NCBI GenBank assembly: GCA_045544955.1
Contig: JAZPZY010000042.1
Span: forward strand, 62,001-126,000
Source: SIG701 sp045544955
GTDB taxonomy: Bacteria; Bacillota; Clostridia; Oscillospirales; CAG-272
Length of the DNA stretch: 64,000 nucleotides
Direction: 5' to 3'
Part shown: positions 17,306 through 27,244 of the stretch, piece after piece
Position numbering within the stretch: position 1 is the stretch's first letter
Layout of the letters: each line of letters begins with the position of its first letter
Position numbers and translations under genes: made by a program
Notes under the pieces: generated by a model
Told to the model about the DNA's origin: nothing
The model's database searches: none
Seen by the model: the letters and a program-made list of their open reading frames with translations, nothing else

Positions 17306-20300
17306 TCAGTCAAATGCGGTCTTTCCCCGATAGATGGCATACAGTCTCGCCACGTCGTAGTAATCGAACGTGCCGTCGCCGTCAATATCAGTAACGGCTC
17401 CTGCCGCCGGCACACCCTTGCCACGGTAGATGGCGTACAGATTCGCCACGTCGTAGTAATCAAATACGCCGTCCAGGTTAACGTCACCCTTAACGGAAGC
17501 AATCGCCGCAAACGGGATGTTGTTATCCTTGGCAAAGGTTTCCGCATACGAGCCGGTATAACCGTGGATGGTGATATCGCATCCAAAGAAAGCCATCTGT
17601 TCGATTGAGGTAACACTCTCCGGAATGGTAACGTCGGTAAGATTCGTACAGCCTATAAACAGAAGGATTCCAAGAGACGAAACACCGTTTGGAATCGTAA
17701 CGCTCTGAAGGTTGGCACAGCTTGAGAAAGCACTGCGCTCAATATTCGCAACACCCAGCGGAATCACGTAACTTACGTCTGTTTTAGCGGCAGGGTAAGA
17801 TATGAGTCTGGTTTTGTCTTTGGTAAACAGAACGCCGTCCACGTCACAGTAACTGACGTTTTCACTATCCACCGTGATGCTGCAAAGACGAATGCAGGAA
17901 GAGAATGCACTGAATCCAATGGAAGCAACACTCGCCGGGATCGTTATCTCTGTAAGGTTAGAACAGCTGGCGAAAGCCGAGTCCCCAACGGAGGTAACGC
18001 TGTTTGGAATCACATAACTTGCACCTGTTTTGGCGGCAGGATAAGCCCAAAGTGTAACTTTGTCTTTACTGAACAGCACGCCGTCCACGTCGCAGTACTT
18101 GGCGTTTCCGCTGTCTACGGTGATATTCTGAAGCATAGGGCAGCCGGAGAACACAAGCTCCCCAAGGGAAACAACGCCTGCCGGAATCGTGATTTCGGTA
18201 AGGTTAAAGCAGCCGAGGAAAGCATTTGCCCCAATGGAAGTAACGCTGTCCGGAAGCGTGACGCGCAGAAGGACGGTACAATTGGAGAAAGCCTGGCTTC
18301 CGATAGACGTTACGCCGTTTTCGATAACGACCGCTTTGATGTCGTTATTGTGCGAATTCCAGGGTGCAGGTTTCAGCGTTGGCATAGAAGCGTCAAAAAC
18401 CAACCCAAAATCTGCCATAGCACCCGTGCCGGAGATGGTCAGCGTACCGTCGAAAGTGAGTTTCCACGTGAGATTATCGCCATCCGCACCGCAGGTGCCG
18501 GAGGTACTTTCCACCACGGCTGCGTTTCCAAGCGATACGAACGGAATACCGTTTTCGTTTGCGTACGTTTCTGCGGCGGAACCGGTGTAGCCGGAGACGG
18601 TGAGATTATCACAACCGGAGAAGGCAAAAGATCCAATCGACATAACGCTTGCCGGAACGGTAACGCTCTGAAGACTGGTACAACCTGCAAAAGCAGATGT
18701 TCCCACAAAAGTGACGCTGTCCGGGATCACGTAACTTGCGTCCGTTTTGGCGGCGGGGTATGTGATAAGCGTTTTCATATCCTTCGTGAACAGCACACCG
18801 TCTACGTCGCAGTAATCGGCGTTTTCGCCATCCACGGTAACGCCCGTAAGGCCGTCGCAGTAAGCAAACGCCTGGTTTCCAATAAACGTAACGCTTGCCG
18901 GAATGGTGATGCCTGTCAGACTGACGCATTCAATAAACGCATGATCTTCAATAGAAGTAAGCCCATCCGGGAGGGCAACGCTTGTGAGACTGAAACAATC
19001 GGCGAACGCCTGCTCTCCGACAGAAGTCACACCGTTTCCGATGACGACCTGTTTGATGAAAGTCTGGTACGAATACCACGGCACAGCGGGCGAAGAATTC
19101 CGATTATCCCAGTTATCCATAGCCCCCGTACCGCTGATCGTCAGCGTGCCGTCACTCATAAGCGACCAGGTGAGGTTATCACCGCACGTACCGACTGCCA
19201 CCTCCACGTGAACCGCAGTGCCGAGCGATACGAACGAAATATTGTTTTCGTTTGCATACGCTTCGGCGGCGGAACCGGTATAGCCGGAGATAGTAAGGAT
19301 ATTGCAGCCGGAAAATGCGTACATTCCTATCGAAAAAACGCTTGCCGGCATGGTGATACCCGTAAGGCTGGCACAATCTAAGAACGCATTTTCCCCAATG
19401 GCAGTTACACCGTCCGGGATCACGTAACTCGCGGCCGTTTTACCGCAAGGGTAAGCGATAAGCGTCTTCATATCCTTCGTGAACAGCACGCCGTCCACGT
19501 CACAGTAAGCAGGATTATTTATATCCACGGTGATATTCACAAGGCTGTCGCAATATCCGAAAACGTTCGATTCCATAGACGTAACGCTTGCCGGAATGGT
19601 AATGCTTTGCAGGCTGGTGCAGAAGGAGAACGCACTCGACCCAATGGACGTGACACCGCCGACGATGATGACGCTTGCGAGATTGTCGCAGCCGGAGAAA
19701 GCACTCCAACCAATGGAGGTAACGCTTGCCGGAATCGTGACGCTTGTGAGAGCGTCACAGTAGGCGAACGCATCCACCCCAATGGATGTGACGCCCACCG
19801 GAATCACGTAACTCGCGTCCTCTTTCCCGTCCGGATAAGTGACAAGCGTCTTCATATCCTTCGTGAACAGCACGCCGTCTACGTCACAGTAGGCCGCATT
19901 TCCGCTGTCCACGGTGATGCGTGTGAGGTTCTCGCACTGGTGAAAAGCATTGTCGGCAATGGAAGTAACGCCTGCTGGTATGGTGATGCCCGTGAGACTG
20001 AAGCAATACGCGAATGGCTCCCCCTCAATCGAGGCTACACTGTCAGGAATGGTGATGTCGGTGAGGTTGTAGCAGTGACCAAAAGCATTCTTTCCAATAG
20101 AAGTCACACCGTTTTCAATGACCACCGTTTGAACACCGCTTACGTAGTCGCTCCACGGCACGTCCTCCCACCAGCCCCAGTTATCCATAGTTCCCGTGCC
20201 GGAGACGGTCAGCGTGCCGTCGCTCGCAAGCGACCACGTCAGATTCTCACCGCAGGTACCGGCGGCAATTTCCACCGTCCCGCCAAGCGACACGAACGGA

Positions 20301-22888
20301 ATACCGTTTTCGTTGGCATACGTTTCTGAGGCGGAACCGGTATAGCCGGAAATGGTAAGATTCGGGCAGTCCCCAAAAGAGCCGCCTCCAATGGTAACGA
20401 CGCTTGCCGGGACGGTAACGCTCTGAAGGTTGGTACACTCAGAGAAAACACTCCATCCGATCGTAATAACGCCGTTCGGAATAGTAACGCTCTGAAGGCC
20501 CGTACAGCCGGAAAAGGCACCTGTCTGAATCAAGGTAACGCTTGCCGGTATGGTGATGCTTGTCAAATTCGTGCAGTTCTGGAAAGTACAATATTCAATG
20601 GTTGTCACACCGTCCGGAATGGCGTAACTGCTCTCTGTTTTTGCGGCAGGATACGTATAAAGCGTCGTTTTGTCTTTGTTGAACAGCACGCCGTCCACGT
20701 CGCAGTAAACGGTATTGTTCGCATCAACAGTGACGTTTACAAGGCTGTCACAGTATCCGAAAACGTCCGAGCCCATAGAGGTGACGCTTGCCGGAATATG
20801 GATGCTCAGCAGGCTGGCACAGTTTGAGAACGCACTCGACCCAATAGAAGCAACGCCGTTTGAGACAGTAACGCTCGCAAGGCTCTTACAAGAGCCGAAT
20901 GCACGCATTCCCACGGAAGTAACGCTTCCCGGAATGGTGATGCTATGAAGGCCGTCACAGTAAGCGAAGGCATAGTCCCCAATGGAAGTGACGCTCGCCG
21001 GCATGGTGATAACGGTAAAGTTATCGCAATAAGAGAAAGCATACGTTCCAATGGAAGCAGTGCCGTCCGGAATCGCATACATTGCTTCCGGTTTACCTTC
21101 AGGATACACAAGGAGCATGTTCTCATCCTTCGAAAACAGTACGCCGTCTATATCGTAGTAAACCGCATTTCCGCTGTCCACGGTGATAGCGGTGAGTTTG
21201 TCGCAAGAGAAAGCAGAATTCCCAATGGAAGTAACGCTTGCAGGGATGGTGACAGTCGTGAGGCCCGAATCACTGAAGGCACCGTTTTTGATAGAAGCAA
21301 CGCCTTCCGGGATGGTAACACTCGTAAGACTGCCGCAGATACTGAACGCACTGACTCCAATAGAAGCAACGCTGTCCGGAATCGTAACGCTTGTAAGGCC
21401 GCAGCTGTAGAAAGCATAGTCTCCAACGGTCGTCACGCCGTGTTCGATAACAACCGTTTTTATGGAAGATTTGTAGTCGTACCACGGCATAGTAAGGGGG
21501 AGCCAATCCGCCATGGCTCCCGTGCCGCGGATGGTCAGCGTACCGTCGGCGGTAAGCAGCCAGACGAGATTATCACCCTCCGCACCGCAGATGCCGGATG
21601 CGATCAGTGCAGGTGCGCCGGCCGTGCCGGTCACCCGATACTTCGCTTTCGTGTCCGCTTCAAAGTTCGGCGAATCGTTCATCTCGCAGACGAACGTTCC
21701 GTCTTCATACGTAAAGCCGTAAATGCTGAAATACTCACCGAACGTGTACCCGGGTTCAAACACCTTCTCTGCCGTACTCGCACACAGATCGTATCTATAC
21801 ACGGCATCGCTCTGGGAATAGTACAGATCCTTCCCGTCCGACGAAAGCTGGGTAAAGTTTCCATCCCAGTAGTACATCTCATCCATCGGCCATATATCGT
21901 CTACGGAAAGCAGTGCCGTGCCGTCATACCGCTTCAGATGGGCATCCGCATTGTCTATGTAATACAGCACGCCGTCCACAATTTGGAAGGCAGTGGTGGA
22001 ATTCTGCCAGAAATAATGATCGTACGTTGTATCCGTGGGCGTGGTATCGTAGTCGTTCGCCCCGTGGCTTTCCAGAAACGCCAAAGAGGAACGAAGAAAA
22101 TACTCGTGCCGTACCCGGCCGCCCACATCCCAGGAAGGGTCGTCCCAGGTAACGTCCACGTGATAATACTGCCCGTCGATGCGAACAATGTTCCAGGCGT
22201 GATCCAGCACTTCCGAGCTGCAGATGTAGGATTCTATACCTATCTGCCCCAGCAGATACATATACGCCTCCGCATATCCCTGACAAACGGCGATCTCGTT
22301 CACCAGCACGCCGTGGGCGTCGTAGGAAGCATCCGGCACCGTTTTATTCAGCAGATTCTCGTAATCGTATTCGCAGAGGACGGCCAGCCGGTCGTGAATC
22401 AGCAGTGCCTTCTGTGCATCCGTAAGGGAGGTGTTTCCTACGATGCCGGACAGAATTTCGGCTGTGTTTTCCTGCCATACGGTGAGCATTGCCGCATATT
22501 CCGCCGGCGTATACGCGTACTCAATCTCTAGCGATGAGGCCGATTCACCGGTAACGCCCCAAAGTCCCTTCATCCGCACGTGGAAGCAGTCCACCATCTC
22601 ATTCCGGAGAAAATGGGCGACGGCATCGCTTCCTGCCTGTGAAAAGGGGATCCCGAACGCTTCGACGTCGATCATTGTGGTTCCTTTGCTGAACTCTCCC
22701 CGCAGATAGGACGCAAACCGCTCCGTATCCAGATATTCGGAAAGATCTCCCCCGCTGCTGGCAGGTGAAAGGAACCGCTCCTCCGCCTTAGGTGCAATAA
22801 AGCCAAGCGGCTGTGCCGCAGCGGCGTGGACGAGAGGAACCGCACCTATTATGCACAAGGCGACAAGACAGACCAACAGTTTTTTCAT
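17306..22888 (-). CDS. Secreted transglutaminase-like / BspA-type LRR / dockerin protein
   Basis: About 1860 residues. A Sec signal peptide (KKLLVCLVALCIIGAVPLVHAAAA) precedes a transglutaminase-like domain (about 150-290) with the triad Cys in VCQGYAEAYMYL (about 202), His in DHAWNIV (about 230) and Asp in YHVDVTWDDP (about 245). A propeller-like linker follows. Then come four large modules, each opening with a CG..DNLTW.L..DGTLTISGTG block, continuing with BspA/LRR_5 repeats (VTSIGxxAFxxCxxLTSVTIPxSV) and most closing on a GYTGSAAETYANENGIPFVSLG-like block. The C-terminus is a type I dockerin (about 1800-1860) with two DxDGxFDYYDVxxLYAIYRGK repeats. ATG 22888 is preferred over GTG 22897 because GAGG lies 8 bases before it. 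It is probably cellulosome-attached. Confidence 0.93.
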   Translation of the reverse strand: MKKLLVCLVALCIIGAVPLVHAAAAQPLGFIAPKAEERFLSPASSGGDLSEYLDTERFASYLRGEFSKGTTMIDVEAFGIPFSQAGSDAVAHFLRNEMVDCFHVRMKGLWGVTGESASSLEIEYAYTPAEYAAMLTVWQENTAEILSGIVGNTSLTDAQKALLIHDRLAVLCEYDYENLLNKTVPDASYDAHGVLVNEIAVCQGYAEAYMYLLGQIGIESYICSSEVLDHAWNIVRIDGQYYHVDVTWDDPSWDVGGRVRHEYFLRSSLAFLESHGANDYDTTPTDTTYDHYFWQNSTTAFQIVDGVLYYIDNADAHLKRYDGTALLSVDDIWPMDEMYYWDGNFTQLSSDGKDLYYSQSDAVYRYDLCASTAEKVFEPGYTFGEYFSIYGFTYEDGTFVCEMNDSPNFEADTKAKYRVTGTAGAPALIASGICGAEGDNLVWLLTADGTLTIRGTGAMADWLPLTMPWYDYKSSIKTVVIEHGVTTVGDYAFYSCGLTSVTIPDSVASIGVSAFSICGSLTSVTIPEGVASIKNGAFSDSGLTTVTIPASVTSIGNSAFSCDKLTAITVDSGNAVYYDIDGVLFSKDENMLLVYPEGKPEAMYAIPDGTASIGTYAFSYCDNFTVITMPASVTSIGDYAFAYCDGLHSITIPGSVTSVGMRAFGSCKSLASVTVSNGVASIGSSAFSNCASLLSIHIPASVTSMGSDVFGYCDSLVNVTVDANNTVYCDVDGVLFNKDKTTLYTYPAAKTESSYAIPDGVTTIEYCTFQNCTNLTSITIPASVTLIQTGAFSGCTGLQSVTIPNGVITIGWSVFSECTNLQSVTVPASVVTIGGGSFGDCPNLTISGYTGSASETYANENGIPFVSLGGTVEIAAGTCGENLTWSLASDGTLTVSGTGTMDNWGWWEDVPWSDYVSGVQTVVIENGVTSIGKNAFGHCYNLTDITIPDSVASIEGEPFAYCFSLTGITIPAGVTSIADNAFHQCENLTRITVDSGNAAYCDVDGVLFTKDMKTLVTYPDGKEDASYVIPVGVTSIGVDAFAYCDALTSVTIPASVTSIGWSAFSGCDNLASVIIVGGVTSIGSSAFSFCTSLQSITIPASVTSMESNVFGYCDSLVNITVDINNPAYCDVDGVLFTKDMKTLIAYPCGKTAASYVIPDGVTAIGENAFLDCASLTGITMPASVFSIGMYAFSGCNILTISGYTGSAAEAYANENNISFVSLGTAVHVEVAVGTCGDNLTWSLMSDGTLTISGTGAMDNWDNRNSSPAVPWYSYQTFIKQVVIGNGVTSVGEQAFADCFSLTSVALPDGLTSIEDHAFIECVSLTGITIPASVTFIGNQAFAYCDGLTGVTVDGENADYCDVDGVLFTKDMKTLITYPAAKTDASYVIPDSVTFVGTSAFAGCTSLQSVTVPASVMSIGSFAFSGCDNLTVSGYTGSAAETYANENGIPFVSLGNAAVVESTSGTCGADGDNLTWKLTFDGTLTISGTGAMADFGLVFDASMPTLKPAPWNSHNNDIKAVVIENGVTSIGSQAFSNCTVLLRVTLPDSVTSIGANAFLGCFNLTEITIPAGVVSLGELVFSGCPMLQNITVDSGNAKYCDVDGVLFSKDKVTLWAYPAAKTGASYVIPNSVTSVGDSAFASCSNLTEITIPASVASIGFSAFSSCIRLCSITVDSENVSYCDVDGVLFTKDKTRLISYPAAKTDVSYVIPLGVANIERSAFSSCANLQSVTIPNGVSSLGILLFIGCTNLTDVTIPESVTSIEQMAFFGCDITIHGYTGSYAETFAKDNNIPFAAIASVKGDVNLDGVFDYYDVANLYAIYRGKGVPAAGAVTDIDGDGTFDYYDVARLYAIYRGKTAFD

Positions 22889-22969
22889 CGTACGCACCTC
22901 ACAAAACGCTTATGTAATTTCCCGCAGGCGTTGGAATACGCTCCGGGATAAACAGCATTCTACATCTAT

Positions 22970-22998
22970 ATTGTAGTACTTTCCCTTCGGATTGTCAA
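22970..22998 (-). promoter_or_regulatory. Promoter of the BspA-like dockerin gene
   Basis: The minus strand reads TTGACA (22998-22993), a 17-base spacer and TACAAT (22975-22970), giving a leader of about 75 bases. Confidence 0.85.
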
Positions 22999-23036
22999 TC
23001 TTTCCCCCGTTTTTTCTCAATAATCCGACCACCAAA

Positions 23037-23069
23037 AAACGGATCCCGGCATTTTCCCGGAATCCGTTT
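23037..23069 (-). terminator. Terminator of the glmS transcript
   Basis: A 13-bp stem with one mismatch (23037-23049 with 23057-23069) lies 8 bases after the glmS stop, with T-rich sequence following on the minus strand. Confidence 0.85.
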
Positions 23070-23076
23070 GTTTTTA

Positions 23077-24915
23077 TTATTCCACCGTAACCGATTTTGC
23101 CAGATTCCGGGGACGGTCCACGTCCAGCCCCATAATGGCGGCGGTATAGTAGGCAATCATCTGCATGGCAGTCATGGCAGGCAGTACCGCAAAATCTGAC
23201 TCGCCGGATGGGGCAGGAATCGTAAGAATACAGTCTGCCGGAATCGCCACCGATTCTGCAATGGGCCGGGCGGCAACAGCAATTACATACGCGCCTCGGG
23301 CTTTGACTTCTCTCATGGCGGAGACGGTCTTATCCGCAAGAGATTCCTCCGTCAGAAGGGCGATCACCGGCGTGCCTTCTTCCACAAGGGAAATAGTACC
23401 GTGTTTCAATTCGCCGGCGGCGTACGCCTCGCTGTGGAGATAGGAGATCTCCTTCAGCTTCAGGGCACCCTCCGTGCAGAGAACGCTGTCCGCACCGCGC
23501 CCGATATAGAAAATATGGGGATGATCCTTCAGCCGGGCAGCGATCTCTTCCACCTGGGGAGCCAGTGTAATCGTTTCTTCGATTGCCCCGGGAACCTCTC
23601 CGAGAAGCACGCGGCATCGGCGGCGTGCTTCCTCCGCTGTGATCCGTCCGTGCACCAGTGCCAGCCGAACGGTGAGGAGATACAAAACGGCACACTGGAC
23701 GATATACGCCTTGGTGCTGGCAACGGCGATCTCCGGGCCGGCTCTCGTATAGATCACGTCGTCCGCTTCTCTGGCCACCGTAGAGCCAACCACGTTGACG
23801 ATGGCGGCCGTTCTGACGCCCCGTGCCTTCACCAGTCTGAGTGCAGCCAGCGTATCCGCCGTTTCGCCGGACTGGGAAATAAACAGAACCATGTCCCGCG
23901 CAAGAAGAATGGGATCCCGTCCGCGGAACTCGGAGGCGATCTCCACCGTCACCGGTACCCGTGCGGACGCCTCGATCCACTGCCGGGCAAGAAGTCCGGC
24001 GTGCATGGCCGTGCCGCAGGCAACGATATGGATCCGCTCCACCCCGGCGAGCGCGTCACCGTCCAGTGCCTCCACCCCGAAATAGGGCAAGCCGTCTTTC
24101 AGATACGGCTGTACGGTGCGGACGAGCACCTCCGGCTCTTCGTGGATTTCCTTCAGCATGAAATGGGAAAAGCCGCCCCTTTGGGCCGCCTCAACATCCC
24201 AATCCACTCGCTCCGGCTTTACGCTGACCGGGTTTCTGCTTCTGTCAAAAAAGGATATCTCCGCCCCGTCCAGCACAGCACAAATGTCCTCCGGCAGACG
24301 GTAATACTCCCGTGTATAAGGCAGAATGGCCGGAATATCCGACGCAATAAACGAGCCGCCCTCCGTTTTTGCCACGATCAGCGGTGAGCCACGCCGTATG
24401 GCGTACAGTTTACCCGGACGGTCGTGGTACAGAACGCCGAAGGCAAAGGATCCTTCAAAATCCGCCGTCGAACGGAACAAAGCGGCCAGCGGATCCGAAA
24501 GGGCCCGGTAGTGGCTATCAAGACAGAACGCCGCCGCTTCCGTATCCGTTTCGGACAGGAAGGTATACCCGGCGTCCCGCATTTTTTCAGTGAGAGATGC
24601 GTAGTTTTCAATAATGCCGTTGTGCACCAGTGTGAGAGACGGTGCACTGTGGGGATGTGAATTTTCATCCGAAGGGGCGCCGTGGGTTGCCCAGCGTGTA
24701 TGCCCGATACCGCAGGTACCGAAAAGGCCGCCGTGGGTTTTCAGTTTTTCCTCCAGGATCTCCAGTTTTCCTTTTGCCTTTACGGTGGTAACGCCGCCGT
24801 CCGTATGCACGGCAATGCCTGCCGAATCGTAGCCTCGGTAGGACAGCGTTTTAAGGCCCTCCAAAAGGAGCGGCACGCAATTCTCCGTGCCGCTGAATCC
24901 GATAATTCCGCACAT
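23077..24915 (-). CDS. glmS: Glutamine--fructose-6-phosphate aminotransferase (isomerizing)
   Basis: GlmS makes glucosamine-6-phosphate from fructose-6-phosphate and glutamine. The 612-residue protein has N-terminal Cys nucleophile MCGIIGF, glutaminase motifs GIGHTRWATHG and HNGIIENY, two SIS domains (ACGTAMHAGLLARQW...SQSGETADT; IGRGADSVLCTEGALKLKEISY), and the C-terminal PRNLAKSVTVE tail. Length is normal. The start lies 7 bases after the glmM stop, so no glmS ribozyme can sit in front of it. Translation is probably coupled to glmM. The order hexapeptide protein-glmM-glmS forms a UDP-GlcNAc supply operon. Confidence 0.97.
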   Translation of the reverse strand: MCGIIGFSGTENCVPLLLEGLKTLSYRGYDSAGIAVHTDGGVTTVKAKGKLEILEEKLKTHGGLFGTCGIGHTRWATHGAPSDENSHPHSAPSLTLVHNGIIENYASLTEKMRDAGYTFLSETDTEAAAFCLDSHYRALSDPLAALFRSTADFEGSFAFGVLYHDRPGKLYAIRRGSPLIVAKTEGGSFIASDIPAILPYTREYYRLPEDICAVLDGAEISFFDRSRNPVSVKPERVDWDVEAAQRGGFSHFMLKEIHEEPEVLVRTVQPYLKDGLPYFGVEALDGDALAGVERIHIVACGTAMHAGLLARQWIEASARVPVTVEIASEFRGRDPILLARDMVLFISQSGETADTLAALRLVKARGVRTAAIVNVVGSTVAREADDVIYTRAGPEIAVASTKAYIVQCAVLYLLTVRLALVHGRITAEEARRRCRVLLGEVPGAIEETITLAPQVEEIAARLKDHPHIFYIGRGADSVLCTEGALKLKEISYLHSEAYAAGELKHGTISLVEEGTPVIALLTEESLADKTVSAMREVKARGAYVIAVAARPIAESVAIPADCILTIPAPSGESDFAVLPAMTAMQMIAYYTAAIMGLDVDRPRNLAKSVTVE

Positions 24916-24922
24916 ACTCTCT

Positions 24923-26299
24923 TTACTCCTTATCTTTCTGTTTTGCGGCGGAGGTGCCGATCCGTGCCGCGATCACGGCAGCCACGGACTTTGCCGCCGC
25001 TTCGATCGCTTCCCCGTCGTCACCTTCGGCCATCACCCGTATCAAGGGCTCCGTTCCGGACGGGCGAACCACGATCCGTCCCGTATTTCCAAGGGCAAGG
25101 CGGGCGCTTTCCATGGCTTTCCTGATTTCGGTGTCCGTGTAAAAATGCACCTTTCCTTCAGCCGTTACGTCAAGATTGATCAGTACCTGGGGGCAGGGAC
25201 GCATTTTCGTATTCAGCCGGGACAGTTTTTCCCCGCTTCGCCGCATCAGATAAAGCATCTGCAAAGCGGTGAGCTGTCCGTCACCGGTCCGGGCAAATTC
25301 CCGGAAAATGATATGCCCTGACTGCTCGCCGCCCAGAGCGTAATCTTCTCTCACCATTTCCTCCAGCACGAACCGATCCCCTACCTGTGTGGCGGCAAAG
25401 CGGATACCGTTCTCCTCGCAGAACCGTTGGAAGCCGAAATTGGTCATCACCGTGCCCACCACGGTATTCCCTGTCAGTTTGCCCCGCTCCTTCATATCGG
25501 ATGCAAGGATGGACAGAATCATATCCCCGTCAATGAGTGCACCCGTTTCGTCCACCATCATACAGCGGTCAGCGTCACCGTCAAAGGCGGCACCGGCGTC
25601 CAGTCCGTGGCTTCGCACGTACGCCGCCAGCATTTCCGGATGGGTGGAACCGCAGTTTTCGTTGATATTCACGCCGTCCGGCGTATGGGAAAGCATATGC
25701 ACCTGTGCCCCGAGGGCAGAAAACAAGTCGTACGCCGTAGCGGAGGCACTGCCGTTAGCACAGTCAAGGGCAATGCGGAGGCCGGAAAAATCCCCCGAGA
25801 CCGTTTCTTTCAGATGCTCTATATACAAATTCCGAGCCGCCGGATCGGCCGTGATCCGCCCGACCGCACCGCCCGTGGGCACGGGAATCTCCTCCCCGCC
25901 ATCCAGCACCAGCGTCTCGATCCGCTCCTCCAGAAGGTCGGGCAGTTTATACCCGTCCCCACTGAAGATTTTGATTCCGTTGCTGGGTGCCGGATTGTGC
26001 GAGGCAGAGATCATCACGCCGGCATCCGCCGCGCATTTCGTTACCAGATAAGAAACCGCCGGCGTAGGCACTACGCCCAGCATAATAACGTCGGCCCCGG
26101 CGGAGGTAATGCCTGCTGCCACCGCACCGGCCAGCATATCGCCGGAGATCCGGGTATCCGTGCCGATCAGAAACCGGGCACGTCTTCCCTCCGGCTGCAA
26201 AACGGCTGCCGCCGCCCGGCCGATCGCCACGGCCCGTTCACAGGTAAGTTCCGTATTGGCGATACCCCGTACACCGTCCGTTCCGAATAATCTTCCCAT
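24923..26299 (-). CDS. glmM: Phosphoglucosamine mutase
   Basis: GlmM converts glucosamine-6-phosphate to glucosamine-1-phosphate. The 458-residue protein opens with MGRLFGTDGVRGIANTELT. It has the phosphoserine loop GVMISASHNPAPSNGIK, the Mg-binding loop FDGDADRC and the sugar-binding loop GGEQSGHIIF. The C-terminal phosphate-binding motif RPSGTEPLIRVMAEG is also present. All catalytic elements of bacterial GlmM are intact and the length is typical. It lies 6 bases after the hexapeptide gene and 7 before glmS. Together these enzymes feed cell-wall amino sugars. Confidence 0.97.
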   Translation of the reverse strand: MGRLFGTDGVRGIANTELTCERAVAIGRAAAAVLQPEGRRARFLIGTDTRISGDMLAGAVAAGITSAGADVIMLGVVPTPAVSYLVTKCAADAGVMISASHNPAPSNGIKIFSGDGYKLPDLLEERIETLVLDGGEEIPVPTGGAVGRITADPAARNLYIEHLKETVSGDFSGLRIALDCANGSASATAYDLFSALGAQVHMLSHTPDGVNINENCGSTHPEMLAAYVRSHGLDAGAAFDGDADRCMMVDETGALIDGDMILSILASDMKERGKLTGNTVVGTVMTNFGFQRFCEENGIRFAATQVGDRFVLEEMVREDYALGGEQSGHIIFREFARTGDGQLTALQMLYLMRRSGEKLSRLNTKMRPCPQVLINLDVTAEGKVHFYTDTEIRKAMESARLALGNTGRIVVRPSGTEPLIRVMAEGDDGEAIEAAAKSVAAVIAARIGTSAAKQKDKE

Positions 26300-26305
26300 A
26301 GAATT

Positions 26306-26977
26306 TCACGCCTCCTCTTTTCTCTGCGGCACGGTCACACCGGCCGCTTTCACGATCATTCCCGCTTCGATCACACCGCGCACATGGGTAAGCGGATACA
26401 CCCGTGTACCCCGTCCGATCACCGTTCCCGGCGAGAGCACCGCGTGACAGCCGATCTCGGCAAAATCGCCCACCATAGCACCGCACTTTTTCCGTCCGGT
26501 GGTGATCGGCACCTCCCCGTGAATAACTACGGGCGTTTTATCCCCCTTCACGTTGGAGGTAACGGCCCCCGCGCCGAAATGGGCACGGTATCCCAGAATA
26601 GAATCGCCGCAATAATTGAAATGGGGGATCTGCACGCCGTCAAACAAAATGGAATTTTTCACCTCGGAGGAATTGCCCACCACGGCACCGTCCCCCACGA
26701 TGACACCGCCCCGGATGTACGCACCGGGCCGGATCTCCGCGTTTTCCCCCACAATGGTGGGCGGCTCAATCACGGCGGACGCGGCTACCCTGGCACTTTT
26801 TGCGATCCACACGCCCACCCGGGGACTGTCGTAACGCTCCCCCGGCAGCGAGCTGCCCAAGGTACGTATAAAATCGGAAAGGCCGGAAAGCACCTCCCAG
26901 CCGTAGGTATACTGCCGCAGAAGCGGTGCGGCAGCAGAATGCGAAAGATCGAACAGATCGCTGTTTTCGACGGACAT
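26306..26977 (-). CDS. Hexapeptide-repeat (left-handed beta-helix) nucleotidyltransferase-like protein
   Basis: The 223-residue protein has a short helical N-terminus (about 1-60), then hexapeptide repeats (VWIAKSARVAASAVIEPPTIVGENAEIRPGAYIRGGVIVG). HFNYCGDSILGYRAHFGAGAVTSNVKGD resembles the C-terminal beta-helix of glucose-1-phosphate/UDP-GlcNAc pyrophosphorylase-like proteins. The pyrophosphorylase domain of GlmU is absent. The linkage to glmM and glmS suggests the acetyltransferase half of UDP-GlcNAc synthesis, GlcN-1-P acetylation, but CoA-binding residues cannot be confirmed by eye. It is the first gene of the operon; AAGGAG lies 11 bases before ATG 26977. Confidence 0.88.
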   Translation of the reverse strand: MSVENSDLFDLSHSAAAPLLRQYTYGWEVLSGLSDFIRTLGSSLPGERYDSPRVGVWIAKSARVAASAVIEPPTIVGENAEIRPGAYIRGGVIVGDGAVVGNSSEVKNSILFDGVQIPHFNYCGDSILGYRAHFGAGAVTSNVKGDKTPVVIHGEVPITTGRKKCGAMVGDFAEIGCHAVLSPGTVIGRGTRVYPLTHVRGVIEAGMIVKAAGVTVPQRKEEA

Positions 26978-27189
26978 AAACTATGCTCTCCTTCATATTA
27001 CGCAGCAAAATAAGTATGCGGTAGTTTTATTGTATGATATACAGCCGCTTTTTGCTTTATCATTTTGTATAAAAATTTTACCACATAACACAAACGCATG
27101 CAAGATGCATCGACGATTTTTTGCATTTTCGTACGGATGAACAAAAAATATTATAAATTTCAAACTATATTCTCCAAACGGAACAAAAA

Positions 27190-27226
27190 AAGAACCGCAG
27201 TCCGGCGTCGCCGTCCTGCGGTTCTT
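27190..27226 (-). terminator. Terminator of the nagA transcript
   Basis: An 11-bp stem (27190-27200 with 27216-27226) begins 19 bases after the nagA stop. Flanking A and T runs could make it work in both directions. Confidence 0.85.
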
Positions 27227-27244
27227 CTTTTTTTCGTTTTTCGT

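Noticed and set aside
17306..22888. Regular DNA repeats that could suggest a CRISPR array
   Set aside because: The repeats are in-frame LRR codons without fixed repeat and spacer lengths. No cas gene is present.
24916..24922. A glmS ribozyme in front of glmS
   Set aside because: Only 7 bases separate glmM and glmS, and no ribozyme-like sequence was seen upstream of the operon.
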